Numbered from the stretch's first letter, positions 1 through 8,744 are shown. The stretch is 64,000 bases of DNA from Phyllobacterium trifolii (GCF_014192095.1 NZ_JACHXN010000018.1:1-64000), one strand, 5' to 3'. Translations and numbers: made by a program. Notes: a model not told the origin generated them from the letters alone.

Positions 1-94
1 ACCCGCACAAGGCATTAGGGTATCAGTCGCCGCGTGAGTTCTTGAACCGTCAAACAGAAATCTGATCCTGTCCGGTTTTTATGGGGCAACTCCA
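1..94 (+). mobile_element. Right end of an IS3-family insertion sequence (partial)
   Basis: The window opens inside an insertion sequence. The last 20 transposase codons are at 3-65. After the stop, bases 66-94 run to a CA-ending terminus (GGGGCAACTCCA). The minus strand immediately to the right reads as the interior of a methyltransferase gene whose reading frame breaks exactly at base 95, which fixes the right boundary at about 94. The left end lies outside the window, so group assignment within IS3 is not possible here. Confidence 0.75.
3..65 (+). CDS. IS3-family transposase OrfB, C-terminal 20 residues only
   Basis: This is the tail of a DDE integrase-core transposase (OrfB type). The frame starting at base 3 reads PHKALGYQSPREFLNRQTEI and then TGA. 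The pattern P-H-x-A-L-G-x-x-S-P-x-E-F is the usual C-terminal end of IS3-family integrase domains. The catalytic part is upstream of the window. The element sits inside a DNA methyltransferase remnant, so it probably inactivated that gene. Confidence 0.8.
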   Translation, partial: PHKALGYQSPREFLNRQTEI

Positions 95-387
95 TGGCGG
101 GCGTTGTAGAGATTGGTAAGTGTGCGCTGTTTCAATATTGCTTCGGAATTGGAATCCTTTGGCAAGATACGGTCGGGATAACCCGGAACAACCACTGGCA
201 TGCGAACCACCGGATCGGTCGGGTTGAGCCAATTTTCACGTAATTCATTCAACCGAACCGCAGCGTTCGCGACTTTGATTGCGCGTGGATCGCTAGCGTA
301 GTCGGAGGCGGAAATAATTGGCGTCAGCCCGTTAGGAAATGGGAATGTACCGAAAACGCTACCAGCGTTATAAACCGGACGTTATCC
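95..387 (-). pseudogene. MmeI-like class I SAM-dependent DNA methyltransferase, C-terminal remnant cut by the IS
   Basis: On the minus strand an open frame reads FGTFPFPNGLTP, then RLNELRENWLNP, then VVPGYPDRILPKD, then RTLTNLYNAR, and runs into the insertion sequence at 94/95. These are the characteristic C-terminal blocks of the large MmeI/type IIL-like DNA methyltransferases, in the right order and spacing (88 codons from 360 to 95). The N-terminal catalytic part is missing and an in-frame stop lies near 388. This is therefore a dead fragment of a restriction-modification or defence gene. The family assignment comes from remembered family motifs and was not searched. Confidence 0.7.
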
Positions 388-433
388 TCCACCAGCTGCA
401 TATTCTGACCTCTTGAGAATGCCGATGCACGGT

Positions 434-1177
434 TTACCACTTTGGTTCCGGCTGATACGCCATTTGCGCGATTACTTTCGTAACCTCACCGCGTCGCTGG
501 TATTTGCCAACTAAAGCGCCCTTTTCATTGTCTAAAGGCGAATTGATGCGATAGAGATTCCACATTTTGTCGTTAGTGGGCGTTAGGCGGTAAGTGCGGC
601 CATTGACGCGAGAATACCAATGCGGCGATTTCGCCAGTTGGGTCCATTTGCAGTCAGCGCCGGATAGGAGACGCTGCTCCCGCGCCAATCTATCTTCTTC
701 ACGTAAGCGCCCGTACCTTTCATGCTGTTCGACACGCAAGCGTTCTTCCTCGCGCTCTACGTAATCTCGAAGAAGACCTATGATAGCTGGTAGCTCTGTA
801 CCTTCAGCCTTTTCCTTTTCATATATGGCCAAGCAGCCTTCCTGAAGCTCATCCTTTGGGTATGAATAATAGTCCTCGTCCTCGAATGCTCTAAGGCGCT
901 GGGAAACGTCCGTCGTCGTAAGCGCTGGTCCAGGCATGCCATTGAGAAAGTCACGCAATTCCTCAACGGGTATCCAGCAATTCATAGCAGACTTGAGCAA
1001 AATCTCACGTTGACCATCCCATTTCCTCCAGATGGAATTACCGCGGTCTATTTTCTTGACAATTTCCCGCGCCAACTTGATTACCGAATGAGGGTCACGG
1101 ATATGGCGCAGAGAAGGGCTTTTCACATAGTCGAATAGGACCTCCTTGACGGCCCAAATGCGTTCATCTTCCCTCAT
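434..1177 (-). CDS. Hypothetical protein, 247 aa, charged and helical
   Basis: I do not recognise this protein. The start is placed at 1177 because AGGA lies about 9 bases upstream; an in-frame upstream codon at 1234 has no such support. The central part (about residues 120-170) is rich in Glu, Arg and Lys and looks helical or coiled-coil. The C-terminal third is basic and aromatic (HWYSRVNGRTYRL). No signal peptide or membrane segment is visible. It lies in the accessory island between a methyltransferase remnant and small hypothetical genes, so it is a candidate island cargo gene with no assignable function. Confidence 0.6.
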   Translation of the reverse strand: MREDERIWAVKEVLFDYVKSPSLRHIRDPHSVIKLAREIVKKIDRGNSIWRKWDGQREILLKSAMNCWIPVEELRDFLNGMPGPALTTTDVSQRLRAFEDEDYYSYPKDELQEGCLAIYEKEKAEGTELPAIIGLLRDYVEREEERLRVEQHERYGRLREEDRLAREQRLLSGADCKWTQLAKSPHWYSRVNGRTYRLTPTNDKMWNLYRINSPLDNEKGALVGKYQRRGEVTKVIAQMAYQPEPKW

Positions 1178-1641
1178 GGTGAATTTCCTAGTTAACAGGG
1201 CAAAAGCGGGACCATTTTCGCCTGTCCACCACACGAAGCAAGTATTCGGCCGCAGTTTTTTAAGTCATTCGGCATGTTCCATAGGCAAGAAAAAACCCAC
1301 CATGGAAGAGCGGCGGGTAAGACAGTGTCACCAGCCCACTGGCAGTACCGCTCGTCGCGTCCGCTCGGGTCCGCCAGCGGGCGACGCCAAAGGCAAGTAG
1401 CTTCAGCCATCACTGAAAGAAGCGGCTTCGATTGGTGCGGCTTTCGCGTTGTGGAACGGAAGCTTCGCTTCTGTAAATCAGGGCTTCCACGAACTACCGA
1501 TTGAGGCGGCTTCGTCGATGCCGTGCGGCAAGTTCGTGAAACGATCCATCCAGAACGAATGTCTCAGGACCGTAGAGGCGGCTTGGTTAAATGAAGTCTC
1601 AATCTTTGGCCGGCTGCCAGTTGGGGGTATCGGCAGGCCAA
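1178..1641. other. Gene-poor stretch, possibly decayed coding sequence
   Basis: No convincing gene is seen on either strand. Short minus-strand frames contain similar words (for example IEAASFSD and IDEAASIG, from repeated GAAGCCGC blocks), but each is broken within about 35 codons. The stretch may be debris of a gene related to its neighbours or simply spacer DNA. Confidence 0.4.
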
Positions 1642-1857
1642 TCATGCTGCATCTCGACGCTCAGTGTAAAGCTCAGTCTGGCCGTGCGGCGTATAGTGCC
1701 GATCAAACAGCGGATCGCATTCGAGGCCGAAAATCCAGAAATCTGCAGTTTCGTCAAAGTCACGGCCTGCCACCAAATCTTTCGAAGATTTGGCGATCAT
1801 ACATGTTTTGCGGCAATCAATGATACGTGGCCCATTGTCGATCCAAAACAGCTTCAC
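1642..1857 (-). CDS. Possible small hypothetical protein, 71 aa
   Basis: A GTG-initiated frame at 1857 encodes a compact acidic/aromatic protein (starts KLFWIDNGPRIID, contains FDETADFWIFGLECDP). The amino-acid mix looks protein-like. However, its start overlaps the end of the upstream small gene by 41 bases, and no clear ribosome binding site is seen. An overlapping frame also continues well near its 3' end. It may be a real short orphan or a truncated remnant; the function is unknown. Confidence 0.35.
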   Translation of the reverse strand: MKLFWIDNGPRIIDCRKTCMIAKSSKDLVAGRDFDETADFWIFGLECDPLFDRHYTPHGQTELYTERRDAA

Positions 1858-2059
1858 GATGAGCCGCAATCGACGCAATGATCTGAAAGTCGCGCGCGCC
1901 TCCATCGAAGAGGTTCATTATGATGCGTGCCAGGCGATCCGCATTTTCGTAGGACACGGGGTCTTCGCCGAGAAGCTCACACGCCTTAAGGTGGGCGTCC
2001 TGCATAATGTACCAGTCGTCTTCGCTGTAGGTGAGTTTTTCAAAAAGATGCAGAGACAT
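1817..2059 (-). CDS. Small conserved-type hypothetical protein, 80 aa
   Basis: The protein begins MSLHLFEKLTYSEDDWY and is mostly helical, with an E-N-A-D-R-L-A-R-I-I-M-N-L-F-D segment. The start at 2059 is chosen because a strong GGAGGAG lies 5-6 bases upstream; earlier in-frame codons up to 2080 lack one. It resembles small proteins of unknown function common on rhizobial plasmids and islands, from memory only. It probably forms a transcription unit with the 67-aa gene just upstream at 2137-2340. Confidence 0.65.
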   Translation of the reverse strand: MSLHLFEKLTYSEDDWYIMQDAHLKACELLGEDPVSYENADRLARIIMNLFDGGARDFQIIASIAAHREAVLDRQWATYH

Positions 2060-2136
2060 GACAGACTCCTCCAACATCAATGGCTGGAGCGCGTACGGCT
2101 CTCAATCGCTAGTGCGCCGTTGACAGACCAAGCGAC

Positions 2137-2340
2137 CTAGATATTAAGAAACTCAAATGGGCTGACGTCAATAGTTTGCGGAATTGGGACGTAACCCATG
2201 GCCAATGATGCGTATTCGAGTTCCTTCATCAGGAAACTGCGTTCCGACAGAAGAACCGTGATCGCGGCCTGGACATCGCCATTGTGCTCGGCAATCAGTC
2301 GTTCGACATCATCATCATGTTTCCGCGCCGTTTCATTCAT
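2137..2340 (-). CDS. Small hypothetical protein, 67 aa
   Basis: This is a short acidic helical protein (MNETARKHDDDVERLIAEHN, then a repeated helix with AAITVLLSERSFLMKELEYA). The start at 2340 is preceded by a GGAGAGGAGAG purine tract, a good ribosome binding site. It lies upstream of, and in the same direction as, the 80-aa gene at 1817-2059, so the two may be co-transcribed. No function can be given. The helical layout would suit a small regulator or partner protein, but that is a guess. Confidence 0.6.
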   Translation of the reverse strand: MNETARKHDDDVERLIAEHNGDVQAAITVLLSERSFLMKELEYASLAMGYVPIPQTIDVSPFEFLNI

Positions 2341-2515
2341 TGGCTCTCTCCTCTCCGGACAAATCTATCCGTCCCCATGTCAGACAGAGGGTGTCCAGTT
2401 CAAATTGTCGCTTAAACGGCCGCCGCTACCGTGTTTGTTCTATATTTGCTCTGATAGCGAAAAGAGTCGCTCTGGAATCGTAATGGTGTGGCAGAGCGGC
2501 CGGAAGTCGAACAGA

Positions 2516-2533
2516 TTAATCGCGCGATTAATT
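2516..2533. repeat. 18-bp perfect palindrome
   Basis: The sequence ATTAATCGC is followed directly by GCGATTAAT, a perfect two-fold symmetric 18-mer. Outer arms AGTCGAA on the left and TTCGACT on the right extend the symmetry after a 3-base bulge. It lies between the end of the membrane-protein gene (stop at 2550) and the start of the 67-aa gene at 2340. It could be a terminator stem without a U-run, or an operator for the small-gene unit. Confidence 0.5.
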
Positions 2534-2549
2534 CGACTCTTGGCTTTGC

Positions 2550-3341
2550 TCAGCTTGGAGGTGCAAAGTGCTTCTTTGCAATGTTAAAGAGTATCTCATC
2601 ACCGTGTATGATATCGAGCATCGCTCGTCGACAATCCTCTATCTCGGCCTCTAATCCCGCGGGTGGCACTCTTTCGGGATCGTCGTATTGCTCATGTTCA
2701 TAGGCAAATAGTTCGCTTTGTAGGAACTGTAATTGCGTATCAAGGTCCAATACCTTCTGAAACCAAGTCTCTACAGCCCTATCACCAAGGTTAAAAGCCA
2801 AGCTTGCCGCTTCTTCAAATAGCCTTCTTAAATCTTCAGTCAGCCCTTCTTGAACAAAAGGGTCATAGGTCACCTCGCGCTGAGCCCTTCTTATGATTGC
2901 TGATAGTTTCAGCCACCGATCCATGACGCTGAGCCGATATGAAGTCTGTATACTCTTAAGGGTCGCTTCATTTGCCGCTGCCATGTGCAGGGTTTGATCT
3001 TCGAATTCTTCGGCCTGACGGATCGCCACACCACGGCTGACTGCCAACTCATCCCGCGTGATCTGCAGTTCATTGCGTTGCAGGAATACAGTAGCCAAAA
3101 ACCATATGAAGGCTAGCGGCGCGAATGCACCAGCGGCAGTGTCCCCAACCTCATTCATCCTGAGACACGAGATATGAGTATCCCACCAGGTACGCGGCGC
3201 AAACAAGCTCCAGAGTGTACTGTCGTCACACCTGTTGCTATGAAATGAAACGACGATAAATAGTCCGAGCCATATGATGCTTAGCACTACGGCACCAGCT
3301 ACGGCAAAGGACCGAGCCTCAATTTTGGTCTTTTCCGGCAT
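2550..3341 (-). CDS. Two-TM membrane protein with long cytoplasmic helical domain
   Basis: The 263-aa protein has a hydrophobic segment at about 12-33 and a second at about 69-88 (GAFAPLAFIWFLATVFLQ). A long polar, coiled-coil-rich region (about 90-200) and a soluble C-terminal helical domain follow. The segment between the two helices (about 34-68, Cys at 38 and 59) probably faces the periplasm. The family is not recognised. Proteins with this layout are frequent in defence or mobile islands of alphaproteobacteria, so it is plausible island cargo, but a defence role is only an inference. It lies upstream of the small hypothetical genes, on the same strand. Confidence 0.65.
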   Translation of the reverse strand: MPEKTKIEARSFAVAGAVVLSIIWLGLFIVVSFHSNRCDDSTLWSLFAPRTWWDTHISCLRMNEVGDTAAGAFAPLAFIWFLATVFLQRNELQITRDELAVSRGVAIRQAEEFEDQTLHMAAANEATLKSIQTSYRLSVMDRWLKLSAIIRRAQREVTYDPFVQEGLTEDLRRLFEEAASLAFNLGDRAVETWFQKVLDLDTQLQFLQSELFAYEHEQYDDPERVPPAGLEAEIEDCRRAMLDIIHGDEILFNIAKKHFAPPS

Positions 3342-4047
3342 GGTAGTTCTCTAGGTTGGATACAGAGCACACCAATAGCGAGCAAGAATTGACAACTAGT
3401 CAAACGTGCGCGTGAAATTTCGACGCCTCGAGTTTTTCTTGGTCCATTGGTTTGGACGCTTGGCGCGAAGTTATGTTCCGGAGGGATTCCGACTTCTAAA
3501 CTAAGTGTGAAGACAGCTGAAGGATCGCTTGCCTCCCATCTCCCACAACATGCGGCTACATGCTACATGCCACTTAAACACATCACTTGTGTGGGCGTGG
3601 ACATGAATGGTTGTTCCAGTCCACCAAGCCAAGCGCACCCCGCTGCAATCGCAATTTCAATTATCGTTTTGGACGGCCTATTAGGTCTGGATCACGTTCC
3701 GATGTAACTGCCAAACCTACAGGACCTAAAGTGTTGGAGGTTGCAAGCCCAGTCCAGATTCTTCAGATTGTTCTTTGAGTCGCGATGATCACGCATTGTG
3801 TTTCAATGAAATAAAAGTTTCATTAAGCACTTCACAAAGGATTCAATATTCAAATATTGAGTGCGAATCCTACAAACGAATTTTGCAAATCTATCCTAAC
3901 TAATTGAAATTGTAATATAATATTTTACGCGAATTTTTCTAACGATTTTTGGAGGGCTCGTGAACGGGTGTACTTGATCGTTAGCAAAAAGTGTCGTGTG
4001 TGGGAGAGGGACGTCGACTGGGGACGCAGGTCAGGAGTGAGTAGCAA
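3342..4047. other. AT-rich intergenic region upstream of the recombinase trio
   Basis: No gene is supported here. From about 3780 the sequence becomes AT-rich and holds two inverted repeats. TCAATATT/AATATTGA lies at 3843-3860 with a 2-base loop. CTAACGAT/ATCGTTAG lies at 3939-3946 and 3977-3984 with a 30-base loop. The stretch should contain the promoter of the trio and could contain recombinase-binding sites. Confidence 0.5.
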
Positions 4048-5736
4048 GTGCAAAATTCTACGGAAACGGACCTACCGCTGTATTTGTGGGAGAGCGTTGG
4101 GCAAGGCGGTATAGGAACAAACCATCACACTAACGGGTTGGCCACGTCGGATCACATGTTCTCAAGTCGCCGACTTCAAAAAGCCCTGCCTCGTCTTGGA
4201 TTTGCTATTCCGACGCATCACACCATTGTAAATATGCGGCACCCCACGGTGCCAGGATTAACAATCCCGGTCCCGTTTTTAGGCAAGCCAGGCGAGCCAC
4301 CCAGACCACTCGCAACGTTTGTTGACTACTGTGTTTCGAATTCTGCTGTTTCTTGCACAAACCACCGACGCGTTGCGAAAGCTTTGGGTCTCTTATACGA
4401 TCACCAGGTACAAACGGCCCACCTATTAGACAAACCAGACTCCGCGTCGATAATTCCCCCGGCCAGATTACGGTTGAATTTGTTTTGCAACCATTTGAAA
4501 ATGGGAACGATTATTCCGACACCTTCGGGTCTCTACGATGAAACAGGCCTATACTGGAGCCCGTGCCCTTCACTAGATTTATTAAAAAGTCTTGGGTTTT
4601 CCTTAGAGAAATTTCTGGATTACTTGAGGATAAACGACCGCATCGGCGATCCCGCCAATCTCTACGATATTATGCCTTCCGATGGGCCCGATTATCTGGA
4701 ATCGACTTTTGCTGCGATTAAAGTCAGCGGCTTTAGCTTCCTGAAGCATTTGAACAATGACGATCCCGCACAAAAACAAACTAGGATGTTTTCGAGGATC
4801 ATTGGAAAGGAAGATAGGACCTATACACCCTCTCCCACAAAAAGATTTCCAGTCCAACTGTTGATACCATTTTTGAGTGAAGGTTTTGATACTGGGAATT
4901 TAGACTCGATCACTCAAACCACCTTTGATGAGACAGGTCGCATGCTCGCAATATTATTGCTAGGTGGCTCGCGGCGATCGGAACCGCTCCATCTGTGGAC
5001 CAATGATCTGCATGTGGTAGATGACAGATTAGTTGTCTTTTTAAGACATCCCCAACAGTTTTGTGATGGTGGAGGCACTGAAAACAGGCAGTCAACTCTA
5101 ATTCGGAAATACAATATGCTTCCGCGTAATATTCGCGCCGACAAGTGTAAGGCGGGCTGGAAGAACTTATTGCTTGACAATGACTTTAGCTGTCAGATGC
5201 ATTTTCTTCCTTGGCCAGGTGCTAGGGAATTTCTCGTTCGATCTTACTACCATTATATCAAAAATGTACGCAACCCAGTTATGCGGATACGAAAACATCG
5301 GGGCTTGCCCGACCATCCTTTCTTTTTGATTAACACCCGAGCGATTCCTAGCCAAGGAACCGAGATCGGCGATCCCTATACCGTAGCAGCCTCGATAGGA
5401 AGTTGGCGTAGAGCTTTCGCGCGTACTATCGCGAAAAATCCCAGCGTGACGCTCCATGTCAGCAAATATCACGGCACAACACCGCATGGCCTGAGGCATT
5501 TGTACGGCCATACATTGGCCAGCTTAGGCCATAATGAGATAGCCATCCAAAAAATGATGCACCACAAAAGCCCTCTGAGCTCAAGAGTTTACACGCTATC
5601 GACTGATTCAGAAATAAATAGAATCTTTCAGGAAGTCGAAGCGCGACTAGCGGATTCTGAATTCGCTCCGAAGTTCCCGGCGTTCCGGTCGGTCAGTTCG
5701 TTGTTGGATGATTTCGTAAGAATAGCGATTGGGTGA
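4048..5736 (+). CDS. gmtY: Tyrosine recombinase, first protein of a gamma-mobile-trio-like module (GmtY-like)
   Basis: This 562-aa site-specific recombinase shows the tyrosine recombinase signature in its C-terminal third. Arg I is R309 in GGSRRSEPLHL. The box II motif is HGLRH (H480, R483, H484). A second His is H506 in MMHHKSP, and the nucleophile is Y515 in SRVYTL. Spacing is right: 23 residues from R483 to H506 and 9 from H506 to Y515, as in XerD. The long N-terminal half would bind DNA. The start is GTG with AGGAG 11 bases upstream. Its stop overlaps the next gene's start by 4 bases (GTGA), so the three genes are coupled. Length and context fit GmtY. The Tn554 TnpA role is analogous but those proteins are shorter. 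Family naming is from memory. Confidence 0.75.
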   Translation: MQNSTETDLPLYLWESVGQGGIGTNHHTNGLATSDHMFSSRRLQKALPRLGFAIPTHHTIVNMRHPTVPGLTIPVPFLGKPGEPPRPLATFVDYCVSNSAVSCTNHRRVAKALGLLYDHQVQTAHLLDKPDSASIIPPARLRLNLFCNHLKMGTIIPTPSGLYDETGLYWSPCPSLDLLKSLGFSLEKFLDYLRINDRIGDPANLYDIMPSDGPDYLESTFAAIKVSGFSFLKHLNNDDPAQKQTRMFSRIIGKEDRTYTPSPTKRFPVQLLIPFLSEGFDTGNLDSITQTTFDETGRMLAILLLGGSRRSEPLHLWTNDLHVVDDRLVVFLRHPQQFCDGGGTENRQSTLIRKYNMLPRNIRADKCKAGWKNLLLDNDFSCQMHFLPWPGAREFLVRSYYHYIKNVRNPVMRIRKHRGLPDHPFFLINTRAIPSQGTEIGDPYTVAASIGSWRRAFARTIAKNPSVTLHVSKYHGTTPHGLRHLYGHTLASLGHNEIAIQKMMHHKSPLSSRVYTLSTDSEINRIFQEVEARLADSEFAPKFPAFRSVSSLLDDFVRIAIG

Positions 5737-8700
5737 TCCAAGTGACAGTGGAGCTAAACCTCACGCAGTGGGATTACATTCGGAAATCCGATCGGGCGGA
5801 TTTCATCGCGTCTGCGATAACCGAAGTAACTTCAATACCCCCTAGCGTCCGGCAAAAACTAACGGAATCTACTATTAAATATAATACCCTCATCCGGGAG
5901 ATAGTGGGTTGGACTAACCAGTTGCTTCAGTCTCGCGAGATGGGGGAGGTTCGGATGAGCCTTATGCATTTCACAGGACGAGAGGATACGATTACGGGTC
6001 CTTCTGCAGCCTTGATAGTGCAAAACTCAAAGCTCGGTCGGGACCTAGAAGCGAAATTGAGCGAGTGGGGAGTTCCCGAGAAAATATATGGCCGCATGGT
6101 TCCTGACAATCAGCAAGGCTACCAAAGGTATTTAACACTGATTATTTCCGGATTGTGTATGGCTTCGACAGGAGCCGACTCGCTTGACGATCTCGGCAGT
6201 GAAACGGTTAGAGCTTTTTTTGGGTTTTACTATGATAGCGCGCGCCAAAAGTTTCGCACAGAGGAAATCTGGGGCAAGAGAGGTAACATCGCTGGAAAGT
6301 GTCTTCGGAAATTAGCGACGGCATTTGGAACTTACTTTGGCGATCCGCAGATCATCGCCATGGGTCGAGCGTCGCGCTCAGCAGTGCCCGGGTCGGTTAA
6401 TTCGGCTGATTTAATCAATAATATTCCCCGTCATCTCACCGCTTGGATGGAGGGTTGGAACGATTGGCGCGGTACTGTTCGGGCAACAACAACGGGTGCG
6501 GTAGCGGCTCTTCAGAAGCTCGCGGCCTATCTCAATCACTTGAATGAAACAGGGACAGATGTTTCAAGTCCGGAATTTTTTTTACAACGTCAGCATAAGC
6601 CCTCTTTGATAGAGTTTCTCAACGAACGTCGCTCATCGCGAGGGCTTGACGCCATTTCGTTGTCCGTTGTCGCCGATCTTTCAAAAATTCGCCAGTTTTC
6701 CAACCATATGGCAGAATTGCTGCAATTGAAGGTACTGGGCAAGCCATACTACGATTTGATTCCGGAACGCCAACGTCTCAAATTGGTCAACGACCTGCGG
6801 CGAAGTGGCAAAGGCCAACCTTTGGGAAGCGCTGCGTCAAAAGCCTTACCGATGCGATATTATAGGTTGCTCCAGGAGATTCTCGAGGAGGGTGCTGACG
6901 GCTGGCCGGGAAAACACCCATATTGCCAAGCACTTATAGCGGGACAAAGAAGATATGTTCCGGTCCTTCCTACGTTATTTTTACTTCCATACGAAATACC
7001 TGAGCGTATAGCGCAGTTCGTCCGATTGGACAGCGGAGAAGGCGATCCAGAACTCTTCAACCCTACGACTGAGAAGTGGGAAGAAAATACAGGTCCCTTA
7101 GCAGGGTACTGGTCGACATCCGATCCAGCGGATCCTTACCGTGGCTGCATAAGGCGAACCAATGATCCAAGAGTTGCAGGACTTTGGATCAATACAAACA
7201 AAACAGGGAAGCCCTTCCTTGTGCCTTGGCACAACAGGCGAATTCATAAGTTGGTAACAGATCTGCGGATCTGGCAACAGACATGGAATCCCACTAATCG
7301 CGCGATTACCGGAAAGGAATACGTCGACGGCGCGAACAAGGCAGATGAAGGAGGACTGGATAGTTATCCTGACATTATCCCTCTAATGCGCATCCCTGAC
7401 ATTGGCATCCCCAAAGCCACCATGCGTAATAGGTTCTGGCTCGATGCATTATTTGAAGTACAAAACCGCTGGAATGAGACTTGCGAACCGGAGGACGTCG
7501 ACCATTTTGTAGGATTAGACCAGTATGGGCGACCCAAAAAATCCAAATACGGCGCACATGGAATGCGTGTAGCCGGAATAACGCTTCTGATCCAAGCTGG
7601 AGTGCCGCTTGAGGTTGTTAGCGAGTTTATCGCAGGTCATAAGTCGTTGTTGATGACTATTTACTACCATCAATTGAGCCCGGCACAAATAACCAGATCG
7701 CTTGATGAAGGCGCAATGAAATTAGTCGCTACAATGACAAGCGCGGCCCTTACGGAGTTCAAAACTCTTTCCTTCGAACAGGTTAAGCGCCGGACAGTGT
7801 CCACTCATCCAGATGCCCTTAAGAATGCGATGCCCGAAAACGGCGGCGACAGAATACTTTGGACGAATCGAGCGCTTGGGATTTGTCCTTGGGAAGGAAC
7901 GCGATGCCATGACGGTGGGGTATGTATTCGGCGCGAAGTAAAAAATGGACGTGACAACTCGACATACGGCCCGGTTGAAGGCGGTCCTGACAGTTGTGTG
8001 CTGTGTCGGCATTTCCTTACAGGACCGGAATGGGAGGATCCTCTCGTGGGATACGGCTCTCTCCTTTCCCGAAGACTAACCATAACTAGTAGGGAGATAA
8101 ACGACGCAGTGGACGAGTCACACGAGATACGTGTGAGGCTACTAACGACCCAAAAGGGATCAAGCGACTTTGAAAAACTTAAGTGGGAGCTTAAGGAGTG
8201 CACCCAACTGATTAACGATTTTAATGCCAAGCAATCGCTTTTGGCCAAGTGCATGATCGAAACGAAAAATCTACTTACGCAAATTTCCACCATGGTCCGA
8301 GAAGGAATGGCCGAGGATGAAGATGGCAGAAAGTCATTGATCTCTCAAGCCGATAACACCGTGGTTGAATGGCTTCATGTTTCAGAGTTTGAACAAGTGG
8401 CCTTCGTGCAAAAGTATGGACGGGTCTACAGAGGGTACAGAGACAAAGAATCACTTGATACATGCCGCCGCATGATCGATGAGGTGGCTATCAAGAGCAG
8501 ATTTCAGCCCATATCAGCGGGGCGTCGAACAGCGGCGGAGACGGTACGTGCATATGAAGCGGCTGCCCAATACCTTCTCGAGAATGTTTCGAGAGAGGAT
8601 TTGCACGCAATGAGCCATAATGCACTCAGCCTGGATGATCTCGGACTCCAGTCCGACGAGGCAAAGAAATTCTTTATGGCACCATTTGACCCGCAGTTTC

Positions 8701-8744
8701 TCAAACTTCCCACGTCAATTTCTTCTCTTAGGGAAATCGCATGA
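5733..8744 (+). CDS. gmtZ: Large tyrosine integrase with Cys cluster, second protein of the trio (GmtZ-like)
   Basis: The 1003-aa protein carries a second tyrosine recombinase centre in its middle: HGMR (H609, R612), GHK (H636) and a tyrosine pair at 644/645. R612 to H636 is 24 residues and H636 to Y645 is 9. A beta-hairpin lysine candidate is in NKTGKPFLVPW. Downstream is a probable zinc-binding cluster, C718-x6-C725-x5-C731 and C755-x2-C758-x-H760. A helical, charged tail of about 240 residues follows. The start is GTG overlapping the upstream stop; the end overlaps the third gene by ATGA. It is about 1.6 times the length of Tn554 TnpB, which favours the GmtZ family. It should act with the 562-aa recombinase in strand exchange. 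Confidence 0.72.
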   Translation: MIQVTVELNLTQWDYIRKSDRADFIASAITEVTSIPPSVRQKLTESTIKYNTLIREIVGWTNQLLQSREMGEVRMSLMHFTGREDTITGPSAALIVQNSKLGRDLEAKLSEWGVPEKIYGRMVPDNQQGYQRYLTLIISGLCMASTGADSLDDLGSETVRAFFGFYYDSARQKFRTEEIWGKRGNIAGKCLRKLATAFGTYFGDPQIIAMGRASRSAVPGSVNSADLINNIPRHLTAWMEGWNDWRGTVRATTTGAVAALQKLAAYLNHLNETGTDVSSPEFFLQRQHKPSLIEFLNERRSSRGLDAISLSVVADLSKIRQFSNHMAELLQLKVLGKPYYDLIPERQRLKLVNDLRRSGKGQPLGSAASKALPMRYYRLLQEILEEGADGWPGKHPYCQALIAGQRRYVPVLPTLFLLPYEIPERIAQFVRLDSGEGDPELFNPTTEKWEENTGPLAGYWSTSDPADPYRGCIRRTNDPRVAGLWINTNKTGKPFLVPWHNRRIHKLVTDLRIWQQTWNPTNRAITGKEYVDGANKADEGGLDSYPDIIPLMRIPDIGIPKATMRNRFWLDALFEVQNRWNETCEPEDVDHFVGLDQYGRPKKSKYGAHGMRVAGITLLIQAGVPLEVVSEFIAGHKSLLMTIYYHQLSPAQITRSLDEGAMKLVATMTSAALTEFKTLSFEQVKRRTVSTHPDALKNAMPENGGDRILWTNRALGICPWEGTRCHDGGVCIRREVKNGRDNSTYGPVEGGPDSCVLCRHFLTGPEWEDPLVGYGSLLSRRLTITSREINDAVDESHEIRVRLLTTQKGSSDFEKLKWELKECTQLINDFNAKQSLLAKCMIETKNLLTQISTMVREGMAEDEDGRKSLISQADNTVVEWLHVSEFEQVAFVQKYGRVYRGYRDKESLDTCRRMIDEVAIKSRFQPISAGRRTAAETVRAYEAAAQYLLENVSREDLHAMSHNALSLDDLGLQSDEAKKFFMAPFDPQFLKLPTSISSLREIA

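Noticed and set aside
2465-2545. tRNA-Ser/Leu-like start (GGTGTGGCAGAGCGG) near 2487
   Set aside because: No acceptor stem partner, T arm or CCA end follows at a suitable distance; the similarity is limited to the D-arm word.
4048-8744. Recombinase-in-trio (RIT) element of three adjacent tyrosine recombinases
   Set aside because: RIT elements have three catalytic recombinases of about 300-420 aa; here only two of three proteins are catalytic and their sizes are very different.
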